Of a DNA stretch of 41,842 nt, positions 9,145 through 19,038 are shown in pieces. The stretch comes from an uncultured Bacteroidota bacterium. GTDB lineage: Bacteria; Bacteroidota; Bacteroidia; 2-12-FULL-35-15. The translations under genes and the position numbers were made by a program. The number at the start of each line of letters is the position of its first letter. Within the stretch, counting starts at the first letter, position 1. The notes beneath the pieces were generated by a model. The model saw only the letters and a program-made list of their open reading frames with translations. It made no database searches and had not been told where the DNA came from. The stretch is from positions 1 through 41,842 of the forward strand of contig CAIWDF010000085.1 in NCBI GenBank assembly GCA_903911435.1, read 5' to 3'.

Positions 9145-9840
9145 ATGAAAAAAATCACTTATTTAATCGGAAACAGACGAAACAGGCGTCAAGCATTTAA
9201 AAACCTGAAATCAAAAAAACATTCAATTAACGCTATTGTCTTGTTTGCGGTGCCATTGCCCATTCACATGGTGGAAGGTGCGATAGATTTGCCTAACACT
9301 ATTCAGGGTCGTTTAACAAGGGCACAAGAAATTTCGGGTGCTTGTGGTTCGAGCAGTTATGTATCGGTGTCTGCGGCTAAGATGACGGTAGTTAACGCCA
9401 GCATTACGGCTTACAAAGGCGCAGTGACGGGTACTCGTCCGGGCTTGTTCAGAAAAATGATGAATCAACTCAACATGTTGCTCAACTTGTTTCAAGAGGC
9501 TGCAAATGACGACCCGGTGAACTCCATCGCTATCTTGGAAAGTGGCAAGTTTAAGGTGGTGGAAGCAAGCATTCCACAAAAGCATAAATTTGATGCGAAA
9601 GATGGCGTGAACCCTGGAGAAATAATACTCACCGCTCCTGGAGGGCCTAAAGAAAGGCATTTGCATGAATGGAAGATTTCGTACGACAATGTGAAGTTCG
9701 AATTGATACGCTCTTCCTCTTCGGCCACTAAACTGGTTGAAGGTTTAACATCAGGCGCTGTGGTGTATTTTACTCATGAGTTGATAGTACAAGATGTGCC
9801 TCAAGGCGTAAGCCAAGTCATCAAAAAAAGAGTGAAGTAG
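9145..9840 (+). CDS. hypothetical protein with helical N-terminus and Fn3-like C-terminal region
   Basis: This is a 231-residue protein I cannot assign to a named family. The ATG at 9145 is preferred over the in-frame ATG at 8968, because the longer form would run through a terminator-like hairpin and adds an uncharacteristic N-terminus. The start MKKITYLIGNRRNRRQAFK is basic and is not a clean signal peptide. Residues about 40-135 look helical. Residues about 150-231 (NPGEIILTAPGGPKERHLHEWKIS.. to a VYFTHELIV.. end) resemble the Fn3-like half of small Bacteroidota proteins of similar architecture; this is a recollection of pattern, not a search result. Array 1 begins immediately after the stop codon. 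Function is unknown. Confidence 0.65.
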   Translation: MKKITYLIGNRRNRRQAFKNLKSKKHSINAIVLFAVPLPIHMVEGAIDLPNTIQGRLTRAQEISGACGSSSYVSVSAAKMTVVNASITAYKGAVTGTRPGLFRKMMNQLNMLLNLFQEAANDDPVNSIAILESGKFKVVEASIPQKHKFDAKDGVNPGEIILTAPGGPKERHLHEWKISYDNVKFELIRSSSSATKLVEGLTSGAVVYFTHELIVQDVPQGVSQVIKKRVK

Positions 9841-9845
9841 CTGAT

Positions 9846-9894
9846 TTACTGCCGAGCCTAGCCAATTTATGTATAAAGGCGGGCTCGGCAGTAA
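9846..9894. repeat. 13-bp perfect inverted repeat at the edge of array 1
   Basis: TTACTGCCGAGCC (9846-9858) is the exact reverse complement of GGCTCGGCAGTAA (9882-9894), with 23 bases between. It begins six bases after the stop codon at 9840. The right arm is the start of the first array unit, so the left arm is effectively an inverted unit. It could fold as an mRNA 3' hairpin, but it has no T tract. Confidence 0.8.
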
Positions 9895-10063
9895 TTAGCT
9901 TAGCCACGGCAGTAATTTGCCTAGCCTCGGCAGTAATTTGCCTAGCCATGGCAGTAATTTGCCTAGCCTCGGCAGTAATTTGCTTAGGCATGGCAGTAAT
10001 TTGCCTAGCCTCGGCAGTAATTTGCCTAGCCTCGGCAGTAATTTGCTTAGCCTCGGCAGTAAA
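9887..10063. repeat. tandem array 1: eight 21-bp units plus a partial unit
   Basis: Units begin with GGCAGTAATTTGCCTAGCC and two further variable bases. There are eight complete, uninterrupted copies (9887-10054) and a ninth partial copy ending near 10063. Differences are at unit positions 11, 14, 17/18, 20 and 21. Each unit contains TGCC and GGCA separated by seven bases. The array is GC-richer than its surroundings. ORFs run through it on both strands only because 21 is divisible by 3. No frame shows synonymous bias and two relevant frames contain stop codons, so I regard it as non-coding. Confidence 0.92.
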
Positions 10064-10444
10064 TCATCCAGACCTCGAACGAAAAAGTCGTCTTCTAGCT
10101 TCAAAATCAGGCGATTTAGCATTTTTTATCATTTCATTTTTTAGCCATTTTCGCTATCATTTTTCCGCTAAAGCGGATTCCTCACTCATTTTTTAATCAA
10201 ACCTCTTTATCTGCTTTCGAACCTGATGTGTGTGTTCGGAAGTTAATTTCAATCAATGCGCAAACTGTTGATAACTTAACGGATAAGCGATTTAAATGCT
10301 GCCATGGCTTTAGGTAATCGTGCGTTGCAAAACCCTCCAATTCGACAGCTTTTTCGTTTGGTTTGCTTTTCTTTTTTGATGAGAAATACGTTGGGCTAAC
10401 AATCATGTTAGTTCACCTGTTGAAAAAGTAACTTCAAGTTAATG

Positions 10445-10473
10445 TTGTTGTTATTTAAATTTTTATATATTTG
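10445..10473 (+). promoter_or_regulatory. candidate promoter for the giant T9SS gene
   Basis: TATATTTG (10466-10473) matches the Bacteroidota -7 consensus TAnnTTTG, with TTG at 10445-10447 eighteen bases upstream. Initiation would be near 10480, giving an unusually long leader of about 300 bases before the ATG at 10787. A promoter nearer the gene is not excluded in this AT-rich region. Confidence 0.4.
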
Positions 10474-10487
10474 TAACGATTTAATAT

Positions 10488-10521
10488 GAACGTTCGGCTT
10501 TGGTAATTGAACATACGGCTT
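10488..10521 (+). repeat. pair of 13-bp direct repeats spaced 21 bp
   Basis: GAACGTTCGGCTT (10488-10500) and GAACATACGGCTT (10509-10521) match at 11 of 13 bases and start exactly 21 bp apart, two helical turns. They lie just downstream of the candidate -7 box, where a pair of operator sites could act. The first contains the palindrome GAACGTTC. Confidence 0.5.
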
Positions 10522-10786
10522 ATTAAAATGAGTTTTAGGTGTGAATTTACTAGTCAATTGGGCGTTTTAATAGTGTTTGAAAAACAATTAGTTAAATAAA
10601 TTTTAGTCGATTTTTAAAAAATGTTCGACCTTAGATTGTAACTAAATTGAAAATTTGAAGTATAACGTAAACAAAAGTAAGGTGAAATAACAAATAAGTA
10701 AGTTGAAATGAAAATAGAAATGAAATAAACACAAAACCCCCATTAACCCCAAAAAATTAAATAGTTAATTACAAAAAAAACAAAAA

Positions 10787-13700
10787 ATGAAGAATCAAAA
10801 CAATTACACAACCACAATCAACAACACGTATCAAAAGGCAATAAGTAAATTGCTTATTGTTTTTGTTTTTATCATGGGTAGTATCCAGATGAAAGCAGCC
10901 ACCATCACATCCACCGCCACAGGAGGAACTTGGGCAACCGGCTCCACATGGGTAGGCGGTGTGGCACCAGCCACAGGCGATGCCGTAATCATTGCTACTA
11001 CAGGTACCAATAGCGTTTCCATAGGTGCTAATTTAACTCAGACAGCTGCAGGTTCGGTAACCATTAATAATGGTGCTATATTGAACATGACTACGACTGG
11101 GGTGACAGCAAGCTTAGGTGCATTAACTATCAATACTGGTGGTAAGTTCAACTGTTCGCGAGCATTAACCGTACAAGGAGCAACCAACATTTCGGGAACT
11201 GTTACTTTTGCTTCCACCAGCGGAACATCAAGAGCAATAGCTTTCACTGGAAACGTTACCCTCAATGCAGGTGCCGTTTGGACAGAACCAGCAACTGGAA
11301 ACGGTGCGAACAACACCTATGCTTTTGCAGGGAATTTCACAAACAATGCTACCACATTTAATGCATTAGGAACAGGTAATCACACCTTTTCAGGAACAGC
11401 CAAAACTATAAGTGGGGCCACAGCAACCACATTCAAAGCCTTAGTCATCAACGGAACAGTTACCAATAACCTTGCCGCTCATCTCACCGTAAGTACTGGA
11501 TTAACAGGAACTGGAACTTTAACACAAGGAACAAACTCCTATTTAAATCTTGTAGGAACTGCAACCATCACCACTTTAACAGCCACTGCTGCAGGCGATA
11601 CAGTTAATTATTCAGGTGTTGCACAAACTGCCAAAGTAACTACCTACATCAATCTTACCTTATCTGGCTCGTTAGCAAAAACATTTGCTACAACACCTAC
11701 TGTAAATGGAGTTCTTTCGATGGAAGGAACAGCAACGGTTACAGTAACTACAGGGGTTGTTACTTATGGAGGAAGTGCTACACTTAAATATAACACAGCC
11801 ACAGCCCGCACAGCTACTACCGAAGAATGGATAACACCTTTTTCCGCCACAGGCGGCATAGTGATTGCTAACACGGGAGCCATCACTATGCCCGGAGCAA
11901 GTGTATTGAATGCTAACGTACCGTTAACTATTAATGCTGGTGCTACGTTAACACCAGGAGCTAACTTACTTACCGTGGGAGGTAACTTCACTATCAACGG
12001 AGCATTTACATCAGGCTCAGGAGGAGTAACCATTGCAAGCAATGCAGCCACACAAGCCATCTCAGGATTTACTACCACAGGAACAGTATCCATGACTAAA
12101 ACAGGAGGTACAGCAACTATTTCGGGCAATATCAACGGAGCAGCTTTAACCATCAATGGTTCAGGAGGTACCGTAAATATGGGTACTGGCACACATACAT
12201 TTACAGGAAATGTAACCCTTACAGCAGGAACCATGAATGGAGGTTCGAGTACCATCAATGTAAATTCAACAAGCGCTACTGCTTGGACAGGGACAGGTTC
12301 GGTGTTTAGCGCAGGAACAAGTACGGTAGTATTTGGAGGAGTAGCACAAACGATTAATACCACCACCACGTTTAATAACTTAACCTTTGCAGCATCAGGA
12401 GCTAAAACAATTGCAACAGGAACCACAACAACCGTAAATGGAATACTCTCTCGCGAAGGAACGTCTACTGTAACTGTTTCTGGAACCTTGACTTATGGAG
12501 CTTCGGCAACCTTGCAATACAAAGGCACCGCCTTGCAAACAACAGGATCAGAGTTCCCAGCAACGTTCTCAGGAACAGGAGGAGTAATCATCAACAATGC
12601 AAGTGGAGTAACGCTGAACTCAGCACGTAGCTTGAATACAGCAAGTAAACTTACCTTAACTGTAGGTTTGTTTACCACCACTGCTACTAATTTGTTAACC
12701 GTTCTAAACACAGCAACCACTGCAATAGCAGGAGGTTCAACCACTACCTTCATCAACGGTCCAGTGAAATGGTCGCTTGCTAACACAGCAGGAACATATG
12801 TGTTTCCCGTAGGAAGCACAGGAACTAATTATTTCCCATTCACCTTAGCAACTACTGCAGCTAGTTCACCAATCATCACGGTACAAGCCTTCAACGCTGA
12901 TCCAGGAGCAGGAGCAACTTACACATCTCCAATAATTGGATTAAGTCACAATGAGTATTGGTTAGGAACACTTAATTCAGGAACGTTCACAGGTTCGGTT
13001 TCTCTCACACGTCAAGTTGGTTTAGGTAATTATTCTGTAATCGGTAAGAGTACTTTACTAACAGGAGCCTATGCTTCTTTAAACGGAACAGTGTCGGCAG
13101 CATCACTTTTAAATTCAGATGCTATTTCTACCTTAGGCTATTTCAATATGTCTGCTATTTCGCCTTGCCCTACTTATGCACTTACTGGTACAACTAGTTC
13201 AGGGATTTGTGCCGGAACTCCAGCAACCGTTTCGGTTACAGGCAATGCAGTGAATCTTCCAATAGGGTTGTATGTGGTAACTTATAACTTGGGGTCACCA
13301 AACACAGCAACAGGCCTTACCTCAAGTATGAATGTGGTAGCGGCAGGAAGTGGTTCATTCACTACCTCAAATTTAGCGACAACAGGTACAACGCTATTAA
13401 CTATTACACAAATTACTTCAGGGCCATGTAACACAGCAATTAGTGCAAGTAATACAGTAAGTATAGTTACTGCTGTAAGTTCTACACCTAGTCTTGCCTT
13501 ATCAATAAGTTCAGGAACCAATCCACAATGTGCTGGTAGTAGCATCACCTATACTGCTACACCATCAAGTTTAGGAGGAGGTTCCGTTTCAAATTATAAT
13601 TTTAAAGTAAATGGAAGTACTGTTCAAAGTGGAGCTACCGCAACCTATACTTCTTCAGCGATGACGAATGGTGATTTGGTTACATGTGATGTTACGGTAT

Positions 13701-16700
13701 CTGGAGGATCTTGTTTAACTTCCACTACCGCAACTTCAAATACCATCACCATGACGGTGAATCCTAATTTCACACCAGCTGTAAGCCTTGATTTAACTAC
13801 TGGTACAAATCCTGATTGTATTGGAAGCACAGTAGTATTTACTGGAACACCGAGCAATTATGGTGCAGGCTCAGTAAGTAACTATCAATTCTTAGTAAAT
13901 GGAGTTTCAAAACAAAGTGGTGCAACTACCACTTATACCACTAGCACCTTAGCGGATAACGACTTAGTGAGAGTTAATATTACTATCACAGGTGGTACTT
14001 GCGTAACAGCTACGACTGCATTCGATACTACAACTATGAACATTAGTCCATTACCAGCAGGAAGATTAACTGCAAATGGACCTTTTTGTTTAACAGGAGC
14101 AGGTCTTCTTAATTATGATGATACCTTAGCTGTTGAACCTTTTGACATCGTTTATAGCGATGGAACTTCAAACAGAACTTCCCTTGGAAATTCGAGCGGT
14201 GTTGATTTTGCCACATTTACTACTCCTGTTACATCAACCACTATTTACACCATTGTATCAGTAACCGATGCACTTGGTTGTGTTGGAACAACAGGTTTTG
14301 GAAAGAATAAAGACACCATCACAGTGAATGCAAACAATACAGTTACACGCACATCAGCTGCAGGTACAGTAGCACAAACCGTTTGTTTGAATTCAGCAAT
14401 CACCAATATAACTTATTCTACAACTGGAGCGACAGGCGCAACATTTGCTGGATTGCCTACAGGGGTAAATGGTTCATGGTTATCAAACGTCATCACCATC
14501 AGTGGTTCGCCATCCGTTGCCGGAGCTGCAACATATACAGTTACTTTAACAGGAGGATGTGGAACAATAACAACGACTGGTAGCATCACTGTAAATGTAT
14601 TGCCAACTGTTAGCTCTAACGTTACACCTTCTGCAACAGTATGTAGTGGAACATCAGTAACCTTGACCGGAACAGGAGCAAGCTCTTACGCTTGGACTGG
14701 AGGAATAACTAATGCAACAGCATTCTCAGCAACTGCAACAACAACTTATACTGTAACAGGTACAGCAGCAAATGGATGTCAAAACACATCAACTCGTTTA
14801 ATCACTGTCAATGCATTACCGACAGTGAGCTCAACAGTTTCACCATCCGCAACAGTATGTAATGGAACATCGGTAACATTAAGTGGAACCGGAGCAACAA
14901 GCTATGCATGGACAGGCAGTGTAACCAATGCAACACCATTTACAGCAACGTCAACAACAACTTATACTGTAACAGGAACTGATGCAAATGGTTGTCAAAA
15001 CACCGCAACTCGTTTGATCACTGTAAATGCATTACCAACGGTAAGCTCAACAGTTTCACCATCAGCAACAGTATGTATTGGAACAGCGGTAACATTAAGT
15101 GGAACCGGAGCAACAAGCTATGCATGGACAGGCAGTGTAACCAATGCGACACCATTTACAGCAACATCAACAACAACTTATACAGTAACAGGAACAGATG
15201 CAAATGGTTGTCAAAACACATCAACCCGTTTAATTACTGTGAATGCATTACCAACAGTAAGTTCAACGGTAAGTCCATCCACAACAGTTTGTAGTGGAAC
15301 ATCTGTAACATTAAGTGGAACCGGAGCAAGCTCATATGCTTGGACAGGAGGCATCACCAATGCAACACCATTTACAGCAACGTCAACAACAACTTATACT
15401 GTAACAGGAACAGACGCAAATGGCTGTCAAAATACAGCAACTACTACCATTTCAGTAACAACTCCTCCAAGCAATTCAGTTGCAGGTTCAAGTGCTTCCA
15501 TTTGTTCTTCAGGTGTTGTACTTGCTGCAAATACACCAACAGTTGGAATCGGCACTTGGAATGTAGTTTCTGGTCCGAGTATGAACGTAACTCAATTCAG
15601 TAATATTCATAATCCTGCTTCAACTTTCATTCCTGATGGTGGTACTGGTAATTATACATTATCTTGGACAATTACCAATTCACCTTGTACAGCTTCTTCG
15701 TCTTCTATCACTTTGTCAGTTGTGAGCTCAGGCACTTGGTTTGGTGTGAACAATGATTGGTTTGATGCAAATAATTGGTGTGGTGGAATTCCAACTTCCA
15801 CGACTAATGTGGTGATTTCTTCTTCAGTTTCAAACATGCCGCTTATTTCAACTACGGGTGCAGTCTGTAATAGCATCACTATTAACGGTGCTGCTGCTTT
15901 AAACATGAGTAGTACTTCAGATTTAACAGTGTTTGGGAATTGGACAAATAACGGAACATTTACATCAGGTGGTGGAAGCGTTTCTTTCACAGGAAGCTCA
16001 GCACAAACAATTATTGGAACAACAACCTTTGATAATATGTTCGTGAATAACACTGCAGGAGTAACCTTAAACAATAATATCGTTATTAATAGTATTTTGG
16101 AATTAGATAATGGTAATATTAGCACAGGCGCTAATTATGTTCAGATAGAAGCTAATGCATATCCAATCGCTATTGATGGTTTTATTGATGGTAATCTAAA
16201 ACAATATATTCCATCAGGATTCGGTATTTCTGCATATTATCCTATTGGTTCAAATAGTAATGCCTCAGCTTTAGACATTTTCTTTAATAACGTTTCTGTA
16301 GCAGGATATGTAACAGCCTCTTCAACAAGTGGAGATCATGCACAAGCTGCTAGTTCAGGATTTAATTTAAGTCAAACGGTTAATCGTACTTGGACATTAA
16401 CTAATGGAGGAATAAGTTATGATGAGTTTCAGGTTGGCATGTCATATCAATCTTCTGATTTTGATGCAGGGTATTCTGACTCATACGGTGACCTTAGAGT
16501 ATACACTGCTGGAAGCTGGATAGATTTACCTAATTCAGTTCAAACACCTAATTATATTTCAGCCTCTTCAGTCACTGATTTTGGTGATTACCAAATTGGT
16601 GATGTGAATCCTGTACCAAGTGCTTATTCGATTTCACCATCTGTTGGAGCACAAAACCAAACATTGAACATAACAATAAGTGGTGCCGGATTTATTTCTG

Positions 16701-18979
16701 GAGGCACTTCAGTTAATGCTGGTTCAGGTATATCCGTAAGCAATATAGTTGTTAGTTCCGATAATTCACTAACGGCCACTATCGCTATATCTTCAACTGC
16801 AAGTATTGGTCAACATTCGTTCTCTGTAACGAATATTGCCCCAGGAGGAGGAACAAGTAGTAACCTTAGTTTTACAGTTATTGGAGGATTACCTGTTCCT
16901 AATTTTATAGCAAGTAATACTACTATCAGTTGTTTTGCGAATGGAAGTACAACTTTTAACAATCTTTCGAGCAATGCAACCAGTTATCATTGGAATTTTG
17001 GCTCAGGTGCTAATCCTGCTACAGCAACTGGTGTAGGACCTTACACTGTTACCTATACATCATCAGGCACGAAAACAGTAAAATTGGTTGCTACCAATGG
17101 AAATGGAAGTGATTCTTTAACCTTGAGTAATTATATTACTGTTAATGCTAGTGTACCTGCATTACCAACCAACATTAACGGTCTTGTAGGATTATGTTCT
17201 TCATTAAATAGTAATGTTGTTTATTCTTGTCCTAGTGCATCAAATGCAACAGGCTATATTTGGACACTTCCTTCTGGACTTACTTATGTTTCTGGCCAAG
17301 GAACAACAGCAATCACCGTGGTACCAGCAATTGGATTTACAATAGGTTCTATTTCGGTTACCGATACTAATGCTTGTGGAACTAACCCAGGAGCTCTTAA
17401 TCTCAATCTATCTGCAACTCCTCCTTTGTTAACAGGAAGTATTTCGGGGCCAGCAGTGGTTTGTGGTATATCAACTGCCAACTATTCGGTATCTGCATTG
17501 CCGGGAACTAGCACGTTCAATTGGACTGTTCCTTCAGGTGTAATTATTACCTCTGGTCAGGGAACACCTTCAATTCTAACCAATGTTGCTGCAGGAACTA
17601 TTGTTGGTAACATTACTGTTCAAGCGATAAGTAATTGTGGAAGCAGTGCAACTTTGAGCTTGACTATTACTAAAAAGCCGGCAGCTCCTTCTACCATTGT
17701 TGGGCCTAGCTCACTTTGTGGTGCAACTTCTGCAACCCTTACCACTAGTTCGTTAGGAGCAACTAGTTTCTCATGGACCTTACCTGCCGGAGTAACAGCT
17801 ATAAGTGGAACAGGCACTAGTTCAATAAATGTAGGTATTGCTTCTACATTTGTTGCCGGAAATGTTAATGTGTCCGCAGTTAACGCTTGTGGAACAACAA
17901 CTGGAACAGCTTTACCAATCTATGTTAAAGTTCCTGCGGCTTCAACCTCAATTGCCGGATTAACAAATTTATGTGGAATTACAAGTACTTCATACACTGC
18001 GACTGGGGTACCGGGAGCAACTTCTTATACATGGATTTTACCTTCAGGACTAAGTCAACTATCAGCTTCGGCCAATAATGTGACAGTACAAAATACTAGC
18101 TATTCTTCCGGTAATATCATTGTACAAGCTTCTAATACATGCGGTGTAGGTCCTGCAAAAACATTAGTAATGAACCAAGCTCCTCCAACACCAGGATTAA
18201 TTTCTGGTCCTACCGTAACATGCGGTATCACCACGGCCTCATATTCTGTGGCTGCAGTTACGGGTGCAACTTCCTATACCTGGGCAGTTCCAAGTGGAGC
18301 TTCAATAATAGCTGGTTTAGGAACCAATAGTATTGTTGCTACATGGTCTACTCCTGTTTCAGGAAATGTGAGCGTGATGGCAAGCAATGCTTGTGCTAAT
18401 AGTGTTGCAAGAACGCTTGCTATTAATAAAGTTCCAGCTATTCCAGCTGCCATATCAGGCCCTACTGTATTGTGTACTTTAGGTGGTACAGCTACCTTCT
18501 CGATACCAGCTGTGACAGGTGCTACTAGTTACCTTTGGGTGGTTCCAAGTAGTTTAACTGTGTTAGCTGGTCAAGGAACAAATTCATTATTGGTAATGGT
18601 TCCAACGACACTTGCCGCAGGAACAATTAGAGTTTACGCTCAAACATCATGTGGAAATAGCGGATATCAATCCATTTCTTATGGAGCTTGTGCTTCTCCA
18701 ATCGACATGTCGAACGATGTTATTAATGCCATTTCGCTTTACCCAAATCCAGCTTCTAATAATTTCACACTTGATATGTTAATGGAGAAAGACCAAATGG
18801 TGGTAAAAGAAGTTTACGATGTGTTAGGAAACATGGTAATAAATGAAAAACATCAGTTATCAACAGGCTCAAATTCGGTGAATACCAATATTGAATTATT
18901 ATCAAATGGTATTTACTTCGTAAAAATTTTGGATACAGATGGTAACACCCTGTTCACTCAACGATTAATTAAGAACTAA
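10787..18979 (+). CDS. giant T9SS-secreted adhesin-like protein with Ig/PKD-like repeats
   Basis: This 2730-residue protein is probably exported to the surface. It has a long-n-region signal peptide (hydrophobic core about residues 20-31, cleavage near MKA-A). Residues about 38-800 are Thr/Gly/Ala-rich, beginning with a G8-like GGTWATGSTWVGG motif and continuing as beta-helix-like repeats. Two homologous units of about 97 residues follow (coding 13492-14050). Four tandem 72-residue Ig-like units, each with two cysteines, occupy residues 1273-1560. An IPT/TIG-like domain lies near 1945-2035 and a PKD domain (YHWNFGSG..) near 2040-2125. Six PKD-like units containing a SGP..LCG-type motif lead to the T9SS type A sorting domain (LYPNPASNNF.., YDVLGNMV.., GIYFVKILD.., QRLIKN). 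Such proteins usually mediate adhesion or gliding, as SprB does. That role is inference. Confidence 0.88.
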   Translation: MKNQNNYTTTINNTYQKAISKLLIVFVFIMGSIQMKAATITSTATGGTWATGSTWVGGVAPATGDAVIIATTGTNSVSIGANLTQTAAGSVTINNGAILNMTTTGVTASLGALTINTGGKFNCSRALTVQGATNISGTVTFASTSGTSRAIAFTGNVTLNAGAVWTEPATGNGANNTYAFAGNFTNNATTFNALGTGNHTFSGTAKTISGATATTFKALVINGTVTNNLAAHLTVSTGLTGTGTLTQGTNSYLNLVGTATITTLTATAAGDTVNYSGVAQTAKVTTYINLTLSGSLAKTFATTPTVNGVLSMEGTATVTVTTGVVTYGGSATLKYNTATARTATTEEWITPFSATGGIVIANTGAITMPGASVLNANVPLTINAGATLTPGANLLTVGGNFTINGAFTSGSGGVTIASNAATQAISGFTTTGTVSMTKTGGTATISGNINGAALTINGSGGTVNMGTGTHTFTGNVTLTAGTMNGGSSTINVNSTSATAWTGTGSVFSAGTSTVVFGGVAQTINTTTTFNNLTFAASGAKTIATGTTTTVNGILSREGTSTVTVSGTLTYGASATLQYKGTALQTTGSEFPATFSGTGGVIINNASGVTLNSARSLNTASKLTLTVGLFTTTATNLLTVLNTATTAIAGGSTTTFINGPVKWSLANTAGTYVFPVGSTGTNYFPFTLATTAASSPIITVQAFNADPGAGATYTSPIIGLSHNEYWLGTLNSGTFTGSVSLTRQVGLGNYSVIGKSTLLTGAYASLNGTVSAASLLNSDAISTLGYFNMSAISPCPTYALTGTTSSGICAGTPATVSVTGNAVNLPIGLYVVTYNLGSPNTATGLTSSMNVVAAGSGSFTTSNLATTGTTLLTITQITSGPCNTAISASNTVSIVTAVSSTPSLALSISSGTNPQCAGSSITYTATPSSLGGGSVSNYNFKVNGSTVQSGATATYTSSAMTNGDLVTCDVTVSGGSCLTSTTATSNTITMTVNPNFTPAVSLDLTTGTNPDCIGSTVVFTGTPSNYGAGSVSNYQFLVNGVSKQSGATTTYTTSTLADNDLVRVNITITGGTCVTATTAFDTTTMNISPLPAGRLTANGPFCLTGAGLLNYDDTLAVEPFDIVYSDGTSNRTSLGNSSGVDFATFTTPVTSTTIYTIVSVTDALGCVGTTGFGKNKDTITVNANNTVTRTSAAGTVAQTVCLNSAITNITYSTTGATGATFAGLPTGVNGSWLSNVITISGSPSVAGAATYTVTLTGGCGTITTTGSITVNVLPTVSSNVTPSATVCSGTSVTLTGTGASSYAWTGGITNATAFSATATTTYTVTGTAANGCQNTSTRLITVNALPTVSSTVSPSATVCNGTSVTLSGTGATSYAWTGSVTNATPFTATSTTTYTVTGTDANGCQNTATRLITVNALPTVSSTVSPSATVCIGTAVTLSGTGATSYAWTGSVTNATPFTATSTTTYTVTGTDANGCQNTSTRLITVNALPTVSSTVSPSTTVCSGTSVTLSGTGASSYAWTGGITNATPFTATSTTTYTVTGTDANGCQNTATTTISVTTPPSNSVAGSSASICSSGVVLAANTPTVGIGTWNVVSGPSMNVTQFSNIHNPASTFIPDGGTGNYTLSWTITNSPCTASSSSITLSVVSSGTWFGVNNDWFDANNWCGGIPTSTTNVVISSSVSNMPLISTTGAVCNSITINGAAALNMSSTSDLTVFGNWTNNGTFTSGGGSVSFTGSSAQTIIGTTTFDNMFVNNTAGVTLNNNIVINSILELDNGNISTGANYVQIEANAYPIAIDGFIDGNLKQYIPSGFGISAYYPIGSNSNASALDIFFNNVSVAGYVTASSTSGDHAQAASSGFNLSQTVNRTWTLTNGGISYDEFQVGMSYQSSDFDAGYSDSYGDLRVYTAGSWIDLPNSVQTPNYISASSVTDFGDYQIGDVNPVPSAYSISPSVGAQNQTLNITISGAGFISGGTSVNAGSGISVSNIVVSSDNSLTATIAISSTASIGQHSFSVTNIAPGGGTSSNLSFTVIGGLPVPNFIASNTTISCFANGSTTFNNLSSNATSYHWNFGSGANPATATGVGPYTVTYTSSGTKTVKLVATNGNGSDSLTLSNYITVNASVPALPTNINGLVGLCSSLNSNVVYSCPSASNATGYIWTLPSGLTYVSGQGTTAITVVPAIGFTIGSISVTDTNACGTNPGALNLNLSATPPLLTGSISGPAVVCGISTANYSVSALPGTSTFNWTVPSGVIITSGQGTPSILTNVAAGTIVGNITVQAISNCGSSATLSLTITKKPAAPSTIVGPSSLCGATSATLTTSSLGATSFSWTLPAGVTAISGTGTSSINVGIASTFVAGNVNVSAVNACGTTTGTALPIYVKVPAASTSIAGLTNLCGITSTSYTATGVPGATSYTWILPSGLSQLSASANNVTVQNTSYSSGNIIVQASNTCGVGPAKTLVMNQAPPTPGLISGPTVTCGITTASYSVAAVTGATSYTWAVPSGASIIAGLGTNSIVATWSTPVSGNVSVMASNACANSVARTLAINKVPAIPAAISGPTVLCTLGGTATFSIPAVTGATSYLWVVPSSLTVLAGQGTNSLLVMVPTTLAAGTIRVYAQTSCGNSGYQSISYGACASPIDMSNDVINAISLYPNPASNNFTLDMLMEKDQMVVKEVYDVLGNMVINEKHQLSTGSNSVNTNIELLSNGIYFVKILDTDGNTLFTQRLIKN
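14603..15466 (+). repeat. four 216-bp tandem coding repeats
   Basis: Copies start at 14603, 14819, 15035 and 15251, exactly 216 bp (72 codons) apart. They are highly similar at DNA level; the second and third are nearly identical over long stretches. Each encodes one Ig-like unit (PTVSS.VSPS.TVC... to TVNAL). Such identity makes copy number prone to change by recombination and to misassembly. Confidence 0.9.
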
Positions 18980-19001
18980 GCTTAATTAGTTACACTTTTC
19001 T

Positions 19002-19038
19002 AAAAGAGGTCGTTCCCATAGGAGCGACCTCTTTTTTT
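19002..19038 (+). terminator. intrinsic terminator after the giant T9SS gene
   Basis: AGAGGTCG (19005-19012) pairs with CGACCTCT (19025-19032), extended inward with a G-U pair toward a short loop. A T run at 19032-19038 follows. It lies about 25 bp after the stop at 18979. Confidence 0.9.

Larger units (their letters stand above)
10064..10786. other. long intergenic region upstream of the giant T9SS gene
   Basis: I see no convincing gene here. A 69-codon minus-strand ORF (10197-10406) has no recognisable motif. The right half is very AT-rich, contains a candidate promoter and a pair of 13-bp direct repeats, and would form a leader of about 300 bases for the gene at 10787. Confidence 0.5.

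Noticed and set aside
9895-10144. ORFs of 75-82 codons on both strands through array 1 (LPRLGKL-, SLGSNLP- and AVICLAS-type heptads).
   Set aside because: They exist only because 21 bp is divisible by three. Substitutions change residues, one unit would place a stop in the minus frame, and no start signal or family match is seen.
10197-10406. 69-codon minus-strand ORF upstream of the giant T9SS gene.
   Set aside because: It has no recognisable motif, no signal peptide, no nearby promoter and no operon partner. It is probably a chance ORF.
11038-18330. Many ORFs on both strands inside the giant T9SS gene.
   Set aside because: They are shadows of a Thr/Ala/Gly/Ser-rich repetitive reading frame. 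None has a start context or recognisable protein.
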